Of a stretch of DNA of 64,000 nucleotides, positions 36,011-46,500 are shown in pieces. Position 1 is the first letter of the stretch. Every line of letters starts with the position of its first letter. Below the pieces are notes generated by a model. That model had not been told where the DNA came from, searched no databases, and saw only the letters and a list, made by a program, of their open reading frames with translations. Source of the DNA: Alistipes onderdonkii (GTDB lineage: Bacteria > Bacteroidota > Bacteroidia > Bacteroidales > Rikenellaceae). The DNA lies in the NCBI RefSeq assembly GCF_025145285.1, contig NZ_CP102251.1:1426001-1490000 (forward strand), written 5' to 3'. The position numbers and the translations under genes were made by a program.

Positions 36011-36221
36011 CCGGAGGGGAGGGGTGCCTGCGGGCAGGCACAGGACGGATGCAGGGATAAGCCGGGACAAGGACGAAAGGGGCGCAAGGTCGGGCGCATC
36101 GCGGGAAGGAGCCCCGATCCGGACAGCATCGGGGAGGTGCAGCCGGATCGGTGCAAGGAGGCCGCAAACCGACGGAAGGGGCGCGTCGTATCCTCAAGAG
36201 GCCGTCCAAAACCCCGAAAAA
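36011..36221. other. Purine-rich intergenic spacer
   Basis: About 210 non-coding bases between the convergent Bat operon and the glycan locus. The plus strand is rich in GGA and GGGA words. I see no gene and no terminator for the Bat operon in it. Confidence 0.55.
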
Positions 36222-36261
36222 CAAAAAATCACCCCTGCCGGAGGCTGCTCCGGCAGGGGTG
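36222..36261 (-). terminator. Terminator downstream of the GH20 gene
   Basis: A perfect 14-base stem, CACCCCTGCCGGAG (36230-36243) with CTCCGGCAGGGGTG (36248-36261), has an A-rich flank on its left that gives a long T run on the minus strand. Confidence 0.9.
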
Positions 36262-36314
36262 AAAACGTAAAAAAGGACTCGTCAGACAGCCCCGCTCCGG
36301 GACAATGCGTGCCC

Positions 36315-36324
36315 GGGGGGGGGG
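36315..36324. repeat. G10 homopolymer
   Basis: Ten consecutive G bases on the plus strand between the GH20 stop and its terminator. It lies outside coding sequence. Confidence 0.85.
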
Positions 36325-36352
36325 CGATCCGGGGAAGGGCCGCCCCGCGGGG

Positions 36353-38413
36353 TTACTCCACGATAATCTCGTCGGTGAAAATCCAGCCGCCGGGATGGCC
36401 GTTGTGCAGGGCTTTCAGCCGCACGTAACGCGCCGCGGTTTGACCCGACCAGCCGAACTCGCGGTAGCAATCCTGCTTGTATTCGAACGGGATGTCGTTT
36501 TCGACCGCAGCAAGGGGCGTATAGTGCCTGTCATCATCCGAAACCGAGATTTCGACCGCACGGGGCATCCAGATGTCGGCATAGAAACCCTGCATGAAAC
36601 AGGCCGCGATACGTTTCACAGGCTGGCGCTCCCCGAGGTCGACGACCAGTTCGACATCCGTATCGAGCCACCCCTGCCAGCGGCGGTCGCCGTAGTTCCA
36701 CCCGCCGCACAGCCCGTCGGTCAGCGAAGCGTCGCCCGCAGCCGGGTATTTCGGGCTGTAAGGCGTACGGTAAACCACCTGCCTGCCGGTCGAAAGGCAA
36801 TGCAGGGTATCGAGCGATTCGGGGCGGGGGCCGACGGCATTTTTCTGGTCGAAGGGGTGGTATCCGCGCTGCTGCATCCACGCCACGGCGTCGAGCACGC
36901 GGGCGTGGAAGTCGTCGTAATCCTTACGTTCGGGGGCGCTCCACCCCACTTCGGCGATCGCCAGCAGGCGCGGCCAGATCATGTGTTCGGCATGTTCGGC
37001 TGTGGGCACGTGCTCGCACCACAGGTTGCCCTGCACGCCGAGGATCATCGGCACGACATCCGCACCCAGCGAATCGGGCGCAGGGTCGTAGGAATAGGCT
37101 TGCGCGAGGGTGAGGAACGCCGCGGCGGCGACCGGCTCGCGGGTGGGGTCGTCCTGGCAGAAATCGAGGTAGCAGTAGTTCGAGGGAGCCATCACGGCGC
37201 GGTGTCCGGCCCTGGCCGCGGCGATCCCGCCCTCGGTGCCGCGCCACGACATGACCGTGGCGCCGGGCGCGAGCCCGCCCTGGAGAATCTCGTCCCAGCC
37301 CAGCAGGCGGCGGCCCTTGGCGGCGAGGAACGTCCCGATGCGGTGCACCAGGTAGCTTTGCAGTTCATCGACGTCCTGCAGTCCCTCCCGCCGCATCCGG
37401 GCGGCACATTCGGGGCAGGTGCGCCAACCCCATTTCGAAGCCTCGTCGCCGCCGATATGGATATATTCCGAAGGGAAGAGCCCGATCACTTCGGAGAGCA
37501 CGCTCTCAAGGAATTCGAACGTCTGCTCGTTGCCGATGCAGAAATCGGAGTTCGTGTAGGGTTTGCCGCTGCACGAGAGTTCGGGGTAAACGGCCAGCAC
37601 CTCCTCGCTGTGCCCCGGCATCTCGATCTCGGGAATCACCTCGATATGCAGGGCACGGGCGTATTCGACCACTTCGCGGATGTCGTCCTGCGTGTAATAG
37701 CCCCCGGCGGCCGCCGGGTCGTCGCGGTGGCAGTAGCGTTTGCCGCCGAAGTTCCATCCCTCCCAGTCGGGATAGGGACGCCAGGCGGCGATGTCGGTCA
37801 GGGCGGGGTATTTTTTGATTTCGATGCGCCATCCGGCTCCGTCGGTCAGGTGCCAGTGGAAGCGGTTGAGCTTGTAGCGCGCCATGAGGTCGAGCTGACG
37901 TTCGACGAACTCCTTGTCGCGGAAATGGCGCGAGACGTCGAGCATGAAGCCCCGGTAACCGAAGCGCGGGGCGTCCACGATCGTGACGGCCGGAATGCGG
38001 CGGCCGTGGTGCCCGGCCAGTTGTGCGAGCGACTGGAGTCCGTAGAACAACCCTGCGGCATCGGGGGCCGTGAGCGTGATCTTTGTGCGGGAGACGTCGA
38101 GACGGTAGCTTTCGGGGGCGCCGTCGCCCGTACGAAGCAGTTCGAGTGCGGGCATGTCGCCGTCGGAGGCCTCGGCAAAGGAGGCGGGGAAGAATCCGTC
38201 CGCGGCACGCTGCATCCACGCCGCGAGGTCGGCCTTGTCCTGCCCGTCGAGGTCGGTCGTGTAGAACAGCTTGGCAGGCATACGGAAGGCACCTTCGCCC
38301 CACGTCACCTGCTGCGGGGCCGGGATGATGCCCGTGGCCGGGCACCCGCCGCCGGCGCACGAAGCAAAGGCGAAAGCGGCAAGGCAAAAAGAGATAAGCG
38401 TGATTTTTTTCAT
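36353..38413 (-). CDS. GH20 beta-N-acetylhexosaminidase, secreted lipoprotein
   Basis: A 686-residue exo-enzyme that removes terminal beta-GlcNAc or GalNAc by substrate-assisted catalysis. The start at 38413 gives a lipoprotein signal (FAFASC, lipid Cys19); the longer open frame upstream runs through repeats and is not coding. A GH20b domain (about 25-150) precedes the catalytic barrel with IEMPGHSEE and the catalytic pair Asp323-Glu324 (HIGGDEASKWGW). A C-terminal F5/8 type C-like sugar-binding domain (about 560-686) ends the protein. It is the final gene of the minus-strand glycan locus, 498 bases after the LamG gene, so its expression may be partly separate. Confidence 0.93.
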   Translation of the reverse strand: MKKITLISFCLAAFAFASCAGGGCPATGIIPAPQQVTWGEGAFRMPAKLFYTTDLDGQDKADLAAWMQRAADGFFPASFAEASDGDMPALELLRTGDGAPESYRLDVSRTKITLTAPDAAGLFYGLQSLAQLAGHHGRRIPAVTIVDAPRFGYRGFMLDVSRHFRDKEFVERQLDLMARYKLNRFHWHLTDGAGWRIEIKKYPALTDIAAWRPYPDWEGWNFGGKRYCHRDDPAAAGGYYTQDDIREVVEYARALHIEVIPEIEMPGHSEEVLAVYPELSCSGKPYTNSDFCIGNEQTFEFLESVLSEVIGLFPSEYIHIGGDEASKWGWRTCPECAARMRREGLQDVDELQSYLVHRIGTFLAAKGRRLLGWDEILQGGLAPGATVMSWRGTEGGIAAARAGHRAVMAPSNYCYLDFCQDDPTREPVAAAAFLTLAQAYSYDPAPDSLGADVVPMILGVQGNLWCEHVPTAEHAEHMIWPRLLAIAEVGWSAPERKDYDDFHARVLDAVAWMQQRGYHPFDQKNAVGPRPESLDTLHCLSTGRQVVYRTPYSPKYPAAGDASLTDGLCGGWNYGDRRWQGWLDTDVELVVDLGERQPVKRIAACFMQGFYADIWMPRAVEISVSDDDRHYTPLAAVENDIPFEYKQDCYREFGWSGQTAARYVRLKALHNGHPGGWIFTDEIIVE

Positions 38414-38530
38414 AAGGTCTTTAGGTCGGGTACAACAACAAATCGGGATGAACCGGCAAAGCCGGAGGAGGGCGGAGCGAGCCGTGGCCGCAGCCGGAAG
38501 GGCGCCGCCGGAGAACAGCCAGCCAAAGGC

Positions 38531-38735
38531 AAACCGCAGCCGAAAACCGTCGGAGGACGGGGACAGCCGGAAGCAAGTGCAATCCGCGTCCGGAAACCGT
38601 CGGGGAACGGGGACAGCCAAAAACCGGAGCAACCCGCGTCCGGAAACCGTCGGGGAACGGGGACAGCCGAAAACCGGAGCAACCCGCGTCCGGAAACCGT
38701 CGGGGAACGGGGACAGCCGGAAACCGAAACCGCCG
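38531..38735. repeat. 50-bp tandem repeat, about four copies
   Basis: The word CGRAAACCGTCGGRGRACGG recurs at 38541, 38591, 38641 and 38691, an exact 50-base period; the last three copies are nearly identical. It lies in the 498-base gap between the GH20 gene and the LamG lipoprotein gene. Confidence 0.9.
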
Positions 38736-38781
38736 ACAGGCCACGACAGGCCGCGACGGGCCGCCATCCGGGGCGGGTTTG

Positions 38782-38845
38782 CAGCCCGAAGCAGAGACAG
38801 CCCGAAGCAGGGACAGCCCGAAGCAGGGACAGCCCGAAGCAGGAG
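38782..38845. repeat. 16-bp tandem repeat, four copies
   Basis: Copies of CAGCCCGAAGCAGRGA begin at 38782, 38798, 38814 and 38830, an exact 16-base period, just downstream of the 50-base repeat array in the same gap. Confidence 0.88.
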
Positions 38846-38849
38846 TATG

Positions 38850-38891
38850 AAAAAGGCCGTGCAACCCGGCTTATGCCGGGGTCGCACGGCC
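38850..38891 (-). terminator. Terminator after the LamG lipoprotein gene
   Basis: An outer stem of GGCCGTGC (38855-38862) with GCACGGCC (38884-38891) and an inner stem of CCCGGC (38865-38870) with GCCGGG (38875-38880) are flanked on the left by AAAAA, the T run of the minus strand. It separates the main glycan operon from the GH20 gene. Confidence 0.88.
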
Positions 38892-38911
38892 CCTGTCGGT
38901 CTATAAGCGGA

Positions 38912-40069
38912 CTAATTCCACTTGGTGTCCATCATCGTCGGGTTGGAGCTGCCGCCGACGGCATCGTAACCGTGGCCCGTGAGGTCGCGCACGATATTGC
39001 CGGAACCGCTGTCGTTGGGCTCCCAGGCGTTCATGCGCCAGTAAGCGAGCAGCCCGTCGGACGTGGGGTCGACATAGTTCATGTTGTTGGCGATCTCGGA
39101 TTGCGAGAGGGCGCGTGTCCATACGCGGCACTCGGCGACATAGCCGTTCAGCGTACGGCCGCCGCCATAGGAGGCTCCCAGGTAGAAACCGCCCGAATTG
39201 TCGCTCGTCAGGTCGATGGTCTCGCCCTGCGTTTCCACGCCCGTGGCATACTGCCCGTTGATATAGATGTCCCACGAAGAGCCCGTCCAGACTGCGGCGA
39301 CGTGGTACCACTTTTCCTTGTCGAACGGCTTGTCGGTAGCTGCGGGCTGGTAGGAGTCGTGACAGATCTGGATGCAGTCGGGATCGACCTTCACGTCGCC
39401 GAAACGTACGCCGCAGATGCCCTCGATACCCATGATGGAGCTGATATAAGGATCGCGGGTCTGGAAGCCGAGCATGTATACGCGGGCTTCGAGCGTGAGC
39501 TGCGGAAGGGCTGCCAGGTCGGAATTCTCCTGGAACGAAGTCACCTTGTAGATGTTGCTCGATCCCAGGTAGATCGCCTTGCTGATCACCGGGGTCTTCA
39601 GCACGATGAAGAGCGTGCGGCTCGGTTCGAGCACGGTCATCCCGCCCGATACGGTCTTGATGCTCACCGGGACGCAATAGGTCACGCCCTCGGCGAACTC
39701 CGAGACGGACGTCACCGTGAAACCGATCTCCGAAGAGGTGTTGTAGCCGGCCAGGATGGTCGCTTCCGTCGAGCTGAGCGAATAGCTGTCGGCGGGCGGG
39801 ATCTGGTAGTTCTTGCCGTATTTGTCGTTATAGGCGGCCAGCAGGTCGGGGCGCACTTCGAGCTGAATGTGGATGTCATGCTCGGCGACCACCGAGGCGG
39901 AGACGGTGATCGAGGTCTCGGCAGGGGGTTCGTCGATGGTCATGGATTTGTCGGGATTGCTCTGCGCATCGGTCATGTAGATCGCAGGATAGGTCTCCGC
40001 AGTCTCCTGACAGCCCGTGACCGCAGCGGCGGCGAACAACAGCGGAGCGACCAAATATTTCAGTTTCAT
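38912..40069 (-). CDS. DUF1735 and LamG-domain surface lipoprotein
   Basis: A 385-residue lipoprotein (AAVTGC, lipid Cys20). A DUF1735 beta domain fills about residues 30-165 (YNDKYGKNYQIPPADSY, then VPVSIKTVSGG). A LamG/concanavalin A-like lectin domain (about 170-380) follows, with KWYHVAAVWTGSSWDIYING and GYVAECRVWTRALS. DUF1735-LamG proteins usually sit beside GH18 enzymes in Bacteroides N-glycan loci and probably bind the glycan at the surface. The gene starts 18 bases after the GH18 gene. Confidence 0.9.
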   Translation of the reverse strand: MKLKYLVAPLLFAAAAVTGCQETAETYPAIYMTDAQSNPDKSMTIDEPPAETSITVSASVVAEHDIHIQLEVRPDLLAAYNDKYGKNYQIPPADSYSLSSTEATILAGYNTSSEIGFTVTSVSEFAEGVTYCVPVSIKTVSGGMTVLEPSRTLFIVLKTPVISKAIYLGSSNIYKVTSFQENSDLAALPQLTLEARVYMLGFQTRDPYISSIMGIEGICGVRFGDVKVDPDCIQICHDSYQPAATDKPFDKEKWYHVAAVWTGSSWDIYINGQYATGVETQGETIDLTSDNSGGFYLGASYGGGRTLNGYVAECRVWTRALSQSEIANNMNYVDPTSDGLLAYWRMNAWEPNDSGSGNIVRDLTGHGYDAVGGSSNPTMMDTKWN

Positions 40070-40087
40070 AGTTCTCTTGTTTTAGGT

Positions 40088-41995
40088 TTAGTTTGCAGGG
40101 GCGAAAATCTCGGCCTCGTTCATGCTGGTATACCCGGTCACCCGGCCGACGTATACCCGGATGTAGCGGGCCTTCACGGTCTTCTTGAACCGGAATATCT
40201 TCCAGCCTTCGTCCGTGAGTTTGGGGACGAACGAAATTTCGTTGGTCAGGCTGAACCAGTTGGTGCCGTCCTCGCTGTACTGGAAATCGGTACATTCGGG
40301 GTTGGAGTCCTCGTAGTAGATATGCCAGCGGAAGCCGTTGATGTCGTAGGCCTTGTCCAGCGTGATGATGAAATTGCCGCCGTTCCCCCACGAATAGGAC
40401 GCACTCGCGGCATACCAGCAGTTGGAGTCGAGTTTGCCGTCGAACATGCGGGCTTTCTGCGTATCGGAATCGAGGTTCCAGACGCCGTTGGCGCCGCTCG
40501 AAGCGGTGCCCTGGTAGCAGACGATCGTCCAGCCGGAAGCCGGTTCGATCTTCACGCCCGTGAGCGCCGTGGCATCGACGTCGATCTCCATCGCCGCCAC
40601 AGTCACCAGCACGTAACGCACCAGTGTCTCCTTCGAGGTGTAGACATCGCCCTGCGGAAGCTCGACGACGATGGGGAGCAGGTAGTATCCCTTCTCGATA
40701 TTGGCGGAGCTTACGGTAACGGACGCCTCATCGGACATGAAGTCCCCGGCCGCCACGCTGAGCGTGCCGAGCGACACCCGTGCGGGGTCGATCGCCTCAT
40801 AGGAGGTGCCGTGCTCTTCGTTGTAGGACTCGACCAGCGAGTTGTCCAGCGCCAGCGGGAACGAAACGTCGGCAGGGGCGGGACGCGCCAGCTCGACCCG
40901 GATTTTTTCGTCCACCTCGCCCGTGATGGTACCGTCGTCCCCGACCAGGAACAGGTATTTGGACAGGGCGGTCGAGGTCAGGCCGACGATCAGGTCGCCG
41001 CCGGCGGGGTTCACATCCTGGATCGCCTCGCGCATATACTTGTAAGGCATGGCCGAATTCCCGTACTCGTACTCCATGTGGTAGGCACCGAAACCGGCGC
41101 CGAAACCCTGCGTGGGGTTGAAGCGCGCCATGCCCAGCAGCGAGTTGACCCACTGGCCGTCGCGGCACTCATGCGACACGCCGCCGTTTTTCCAGAGGGA
41201 CTCGAAGTTCTCGGCGAAGATATACTGCTCGGGCTTCCAGCCTTTCTTATCGGCTTCGTCGAAGCGACTCTGCAAATCGGTATAGCCGTAGGATTTATAA
41301 GCCTGCACGATGCCGTAGTCGAAGCAGTCGGCCACATCGGCATGCACGGCATAGGGCACGCCGTCGATCATAAGCAGGCGTCCCGTCCCCGACTTGGGGC
41401 CGACGTATTTGCTCATGGCGAGGATCAGCTTCCTGAACAACTCGTTGTCATGCCCCACGAACGGCCCCGAAGCGCCGTAGCCGGGTTCGTAGTCAATGTC
41501 GATGCCGTCGTAGCTGTACTTGTCCATCGAGTCCTTGCAATAAGCCTTGGCATAGGCTTCGATGGCCTCGTCGGTGTATTCGCCGCCGCCGATCTCGGTG
41601 AGGAACGGCTCGGGCATCTTGTCCGAGAAGATCGTGAAGGTCACCTTCGTGCCCTTGATCTTCTGCACGAACTCCTTGTCGGCGATCTGCTCGGGGGTCA
41701 GCGAATGCCACTGGCTCCAGATGGAGATGATATCCATCGAGTCGGGAGCGCTCTGCAGGCGGGTCTGGTAGGATGCGCCCACGGCCGTCCACGAACCGTA
41801 CCAGCCGAAAGCGATCTTGTGCTTGGTCTTTTTGTATTCGCGCAGGGCCTGGTAGTAGGCATTATCGCGCAGGATGGGCGACTGCTGGTCGGGATGCTGC
41901 GTAATTTCACGCTCGGGATCCGTCCAATCCGAACAAGCGACGAAAAAGGCACCCACGATCGCAAGGGCCGCGACGTATTTCAAGAAATTTTTCAT
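40088..41995 (-). CDS. GH18 endo-beta-N-acetylglucosaminidase-like surface lipoprotein
   Basis: A 635-residue lipoprotein expected to cut between the two core GlcNAc residues of N-glycans, or in a related linkage. The start at 41995 gives a lipoprotein signal with lipid Cys21 (FFVAC). The TIM barrel (about 45-330) bears the GH18 motif DGIDIDYE at 163-170 with catalytic Glu170. A DUF1735 domain (about 345-465) and a C-terminal F5/8 type C-like domain (about 480-635) follow. This architecture resembles the EndoBT type of Bacteroides. It lies between susD and the DUF1735-LamG gene. Confidence 0.88.
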   Translation of the reverse strand: MKNFLKYVAALAIVGAFFVACSDWTDPEREITQHPDQQSPILRDNAYYQALREYKKTKHKIAFGWYGSWTAVGASYQTRLQSAPDSMDIISIWSQWHSLTPEQIADKEFVQKIKGTKVTFTIFSDKMPEPFLTEIGGGEYTDEAIEAYAKAYCKDSMDKYSYDGIDIDYEPGYGASGPFVGHDNELFRKLILAMSKYVGPKSGTGRLLMIDGVPYAVHADVADCFDYGIVQAYKSYGYTDLQSRFDEADKKGWKPEQYIFAENFESLWKNGGVSHECRDGQWVNSLLGMARFNPTQGFGAGFGAYHMEYEYGNSAMPYKYMREAIQDVNPAGGDLIVGLTSTALSKYLFLVGDDGTITGEVDEKIRVELARPAPADVSFPLALDNSLVESYNEEHGTSYEAIDPARVSLGTLSVAAGDFMSDEASVTVSSANIEKGYYLLPIVVELPQGDVYTSKETLVRYVLVTVAAMEIDVDATALTGVKIEPASGWTIVCYQGTASSGANGVWNLDSDTQKARMFDGKLDSNCWYAASASYSWGNGGNFIITLDKAYDINGFRWHIYYEDSNPECTDFQYSEDGTNWFSLTNEISFVPKLTDEGWKIFRFKKTVKARYIRVYVGRVTGYTSMNEAEIFAPAN

Positions 41996-42018
41996 CTTCC
42001 GTGTTGTTTTTAGGTTCA

Positions 42019-43575
42019 TTATTTCTTATCCCACCAGAGTTTCGTACCGCCGGTATCGGCTCCGCCGAGCAGTGCGGTGGCAGCCGCCACGCCGGCGGCA
42101 TTGTTCGAGTACTCCGAACGCGGGAAGGTCATACGGCGCACCTGGACGTTGGTATCGACCTTGCCGCCGCTGAGGTTGTTGACGATCGGGATCACCTTGG
42201 GGTAGCCCGTGCGGCGGAATTCCGACCAGGCTTCCTGCCCGTTGGGGAACATGGCGATCCACTTCTGCGTGATGATCCGTTCGAGTTTCTCCTCGTCCCC
42301 GGCGCCGGCATTCCACTTCGGGGTGACGGACGAAGGTTTCGAGGCGTTGTATTTCGTCGAGGCGGCCGAAGCGTCTTCGAACGCCTGGGGCTCGGCCGTG
42401 CTCTGGGCATAGGCGGCAGCGGCAGCGGCCGTGAGCCCGTGTTCGAGGAACGACAGCTCGATACCCGCCTTGTAGAACGATTCGTCGTCACCGCCCATCT
42501 CCCAGCCGAGCATGGCACCCTCGGCCCGCAGGAAAGCGGCCTCGGAAGCGAGGAACCACACCACGGGCGTATCCTTGGCGACGTTGGGCACCGAAAGTCC
42601 GGCATAGTCCGCCTTGAGCATCGTGCTGAGGCCGCTGCGGACGCCGTGGTACTTGCTGTCCTCGCAGGTTTTGAAATAGGCCGGCAGGCGCGGATCCGCA
42701 TAACCGTTCATGTAAGCGTCGATGGTCGCACCCATGCGGGTGTCGTTATAGGCGTTCCACGTCTCTTCGAGCGGGTTGTACACCTGAACCGAACCGGAAC
42801 TCTTGAGCCACGCCCCGTCGTCCGAAGCGGTCATCACCCCGTCACTGACGGCCTCCTCGGCATAGGTGCGGGCAAGAGCGGGTTCGACGAAACGGATGCG
42901 CATGGCCATGCGGAGCTTGACCGAGTTGGCCAGCTTGAGCCACTTGGCATAGTCGCCCTGGTAAACGGCGTCGACCTTCTGCAACGGCCTGGCGTCGCCC
43001 GCATTGGCCGCGTACTCCTTCAGCACCACGATGGCGGCATTCAGATCCGTGAGAAGGTTCTTGTAGACGGTCTCCTGCGATTCGTAGGGGTTTTCGGTCT
43101 GGCCGAAATTCGAAACGGGGATCGGGCCGTAGATGTCGGTGGTACGCTGGAGGGCCATCACCTTGATGACCTCGGCAACGGCGAAGACGTCGTCGGTAAC
43201 CTGCCCGTTCTGGTAGGCGTACTTGAGGTTGAGCCATGCAGGCATCACATTGGTGAAAGCCACCGAGAAGGGATAGTTGTTGTAATCCGTACCGTCGAGG
43301 TCGTAGGTACAGGTATAGCTGCCGCCGTTGAAGGCCTGGATCGGGGAGAGATAGCCGCCGAAGGCGTCGCCCATCAGGTTGCAGGCACGCTGGAACTCGT
43401 TGGCCCCCACGTCGCTGCACGGAATCACGGCATCCATTTGCATGGTGGTGATGTAGGTCTTCTTGTCGACCGACTGCACCGCATCGGGATTGGTGTTGAA
43501 GGATTCGAAGTCACCGGTACAGGCGGCAAGCGCCGCGGCGGCGAAAAATCCTATTGTATGATTGAATCGTTTCAT
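42019..43575 (-). CDS. SusD-like surface lipoprotein of the glycan locus
   Basis: A 518-residue glycan-binding lipoprotein (AALAAC, lipid Cys19) of the SusD-like group with the FNTNPDAVQSVD opening. Conserved features include a helical TPR core with YAKWLKLANSVKLRMAMRI (about residues 205-223) and the C-terminal segment IITQKWIAMFPNGQEAWSEF. It begins 12 bases after the susC stop and ends 23 bases before the GH18 gene. It should cap the SusC barrel and hand over released oligosaccharide. Confidence 0.93.
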   Translation of the reverse strand: MKRFNHTIGFFAAAALAACTGDFESFNTNPDAVQSVDKKTYITTMQMDAVIPCSDVGANEFQRACNLMGDAFGGYLSPIQAFNGGSYTCTYDLDGTDYNNYPFSVAFTNVMPAWLNLKYAYQNGQVTDDVFAVAEVIKVMALQRTTDIYGPIPVSNFGQTENPYESQETVYKNLLTDLNAAIVVLKEYAANAGDARPLQKVDAVYQGDYAKWLKLANSVKLRMAMRIRFVEPALARTYAEEAVSDGVMTASDDGAWLKSSGSVQVYNPLEETWNAYNDTRMGATIDAYMNGYADPRLPAYFKTCEDSKYHGVRSGLSTMLKADYAGLSVPNVAKDTPVVWFLASEAAFLRAEGAMLGWEMGGDDESFYKAGIELSFLEHGLTAAAAAAYAQSTAEPQAFEDASAASTKYNASKPSSVTPKWNAGAGDEEKLERIITQKWIAMFPNGQEAWSEFRRTGYPKVIPIVNNLSGGKVDTNVQVRRMTFPRSEYSNNAAGVAAATALLGGADTGGTKLWWDKK

Positions 43576-43587
43576 TGGTCTGAAGTT

Positions 43588-46500
43588 TTAGAATTGGAGT
43601 CTTACGCTGAAGCCGATAGTCCGGGAGCTGGGCTGCATGAAATAGTCGAGCCCCTGGTAATAGGTACCCGTGGAAGCGGTGATCTCGGGATCGAACGGCG
43701 CCTTGTTGTAGATCATCCACAGGTTGCGGCCCACGAGCGACACGGTCATGCCGACCTTGTCGTTGAACCACCTGGAAGGAAGGTCGTAGCCCAGCGTAAG
43801 TTCACGCAGGCGGACGTTGGTCATGCTGTAAACGTAGTGTGAAAGCATCGAAAGCCCGTTGCCGTTGTTGGCATAGAAGACCCTGGCATCGGGGATTTTC
43901 TGATCCTCGGAGATCCAGACGCCGCCGTTTTCACGGGCGTCGGCCGAATCCTGCGAGGCACCCCAACGATCCATCAGGGCCTGCGTCGCCGAGACGCCCT
44001 GGCCGCCGATGCGGGCATCGAACAGCACGCCGAGGTTCACGCCCTTGTAGGAGAACCGGTTGTTCCACCCCAGGCGGAAGCGGGCTTCGGTATTGCCGCC
44101 GTAAAGCCACGTGTTGGGATCGGTAGTGACGGTATTGGTATTCGGGTCGACATAGATGCGCCCCTGGTCGTCGGTCTTGAGCCCCGTCACGTAGAAGTCG
44201 CCGATCGAACCGCCCTCCTTGATCTTCATGCGGTAGCCGCCGTAGTCCATGTTCACCTCGTCGATGGTGATCAGGTTGCCGGCCACGTCGCGCGTCCCCT
44301 CGGGGACGAGTTCCTTGATCTTGTTGCGGTTCATCGAGAAGTTGACGTTGGTCGACCACGAGAAGTCGCGCCACTTGTTCTTGTAACCCAAGACCGCTTC
44401 GATACCCCAGTTGTTGACCTTGCCGGCATTGACATAGGCACGTTTGTAACCGGTGCTGGGAGGTGCATCGTAGCTGAAGAGCTGGTTATAGGTGTTGGTG
44501 TTGTAATAGGTGAAGTCCATCCATATCCTGTTGCCGAGGAACTTGGCGTTCAGACCCGCCTCGAACGACTTGGTGCGCTCGGGCGTGAGGTTGACAGCCG
44601 GGGCATAGGAGTCCGACGAAACGATACCGCCGGTCAGCAAGGGGGTGTTCACACCGGTGATGAACCGCTGCGGGGCGTTGCCCACCTCGGCATACGAGCC
44701 GCGCACCTTGAGGAACGAAATGCCGGCTTTGGAAAGGTCGGCCATCGACGAGATGACGGCCGAAAGACCCACCGACGGGTAGAAAATGTTCATATGGGGC
44801 GTGAAGGCCAGCTGCGACGCCCACTCGTTGCGCGCCGTCACGTCGAGGTAGACCATGCCGTTATATCCCAGCTGGGCGGTGGCGTAGATGGCCTGCGTCT
44901 GGTCGTGGTAGCGGTCGGCGTAGGGTTTGGTCTGCGAATGGCTCATATCCACGTTGTAGACCGAGAACTTGTTGGCGATGGTGGCCAGGTGGCCCTCGAA
45001 GCCTTCGCCGTCGTTCTTGTCGTCGAGAATGCTCGCACCCAGGTTGAACGACAGGGAGAACTTGTCGTCGAAGAAACTCTTGTTGATCGACAGCAGGGCG
45101 TCGGCGTAGAGGTTGTTGTGGTGGATCTTGTTGTTCTGGTAGTTACCGTACTCGGAAGCGAACAGCTTGTCGGACGAGGCATAGATCTTACGCGTATAGT
45201 TCATCACCATGTTATCGGTGCGCACGCGCCCCGTGAGGGTGATCCAGTCGGCAATGTCCCACTTGAGCGTGGCGTTGAACGTATAGCGGTGCGCCGTATT
45301 CTCGAACAGCTCGCGGTTGGTGATCCACCAGGGGTTCTCGACGCCGGTGATGAACTCCAGGGGCCAGAACTGCTTCATATAGCCCGCCGTGGCGTCGTAA
45401 CGCTCGTAAACCTCGTACTTGGAAATGTCGTCGCCGCGCGGGAAAAGGTAAATGGGAATCAGCGGGTTGTGGTAGAGGCCCTGCACGAGCGGGTTACGCT
45501 TGTACTGGCGCATGTAGGAAGCGCCCAGGTCGAGCGTCAGCTTGTCCTTGATGAGCTGCGTGGTATTGCGGAAGGTAAAGTTGTACCGGTTGTAGACGTT
45601 GTTGGGGATGATGCCGCGCGAATTGAGCGAAGCGGCCGAGAAATAGGACTGGTTCACGCGCGTACCACCCGAAACCGAGATCGCATTGGTCTCCTCGAAG
45701 CCGGTCTGGAAGAAATCCGAGGGGTCGTACGAGGTCGGGGTCGAGAGCTTCGTACCCCAGCTCATGGACGGTGCCGTAGCTTCGGTGCCGTAGGTGTTCT
45801 GGAACTGCGGCATGACGAACGGCGACGAAAAGGTGGTATTGTTGGCGTAGTTCACGCGCACACGCCCCTCCTCGCCCTTTTTGGTCGTGATGACGATCAC
45901 GCCGTTGGCACCCTGCGAACCGTAGAGCGCGGCCGCCGTGGCGCCCGAAAGCACCGTCATGGATTCGATGTCCTCGGGGTTGAGGTTCGAGATACCCTCG
46001 AAATCGCCGCCGTCGGGCGTTTCGTAGGTGCCCTCGGTCTGCGACGAACGCAGGTCGGGCATCGGGATACCGTCGATCACATAGAGGGCGTTGTTGTTGC
46101 CGCTGATGGACTTCACGCCGCGCATCACCACGCGCGTGGAACCGCCCACGCCCGAGGCGCTGGCATTGATCTGAAGGCCGGCGACCTTGCCCGAAAGCGA
46201 GTTCATGAAGTTGGCGTCCTTGACCGTGTTGACGATGTCGCCCGCGACCTCCTGCACGTTGTAGGTCAGTGCTTTCTCCGACCTTTTGATGCCGAGGGCG
46301 GTAACCACCACGGCGTCGAGCACTTCGTTATCCTCGTGCATGACCACCGACAACGGGGCGGATCCCGAGACGGGAAGCTCCTGTTTGGTATAGCCGATGA
46401 GCGAAATTTCGAGCGTGTCCCCCGGTTTGGCCTGCGGAAGCGAGAAATTGCCGTCGACGTCGGCGGCGGCACCCGTCGTCGTACCTTTGATAAGCACGGT

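Noticed and set aside
38414..38887. An upstream extension of the GH20 reading frame
   Set aside because: The added residues come from the 50-bp and 16-bp repeats and lie before an intact lipoprotein signal peptide, so they are not coding.
36305..42013. A 1902-codon plus-strand open frame antisense to the GH20, LamG and GH18 genes
   Set aside because: It spans three real minus-strand genes, their terminator and two tandem repeats, and encodes no recognisable domain. It reflects GC-rich composition.
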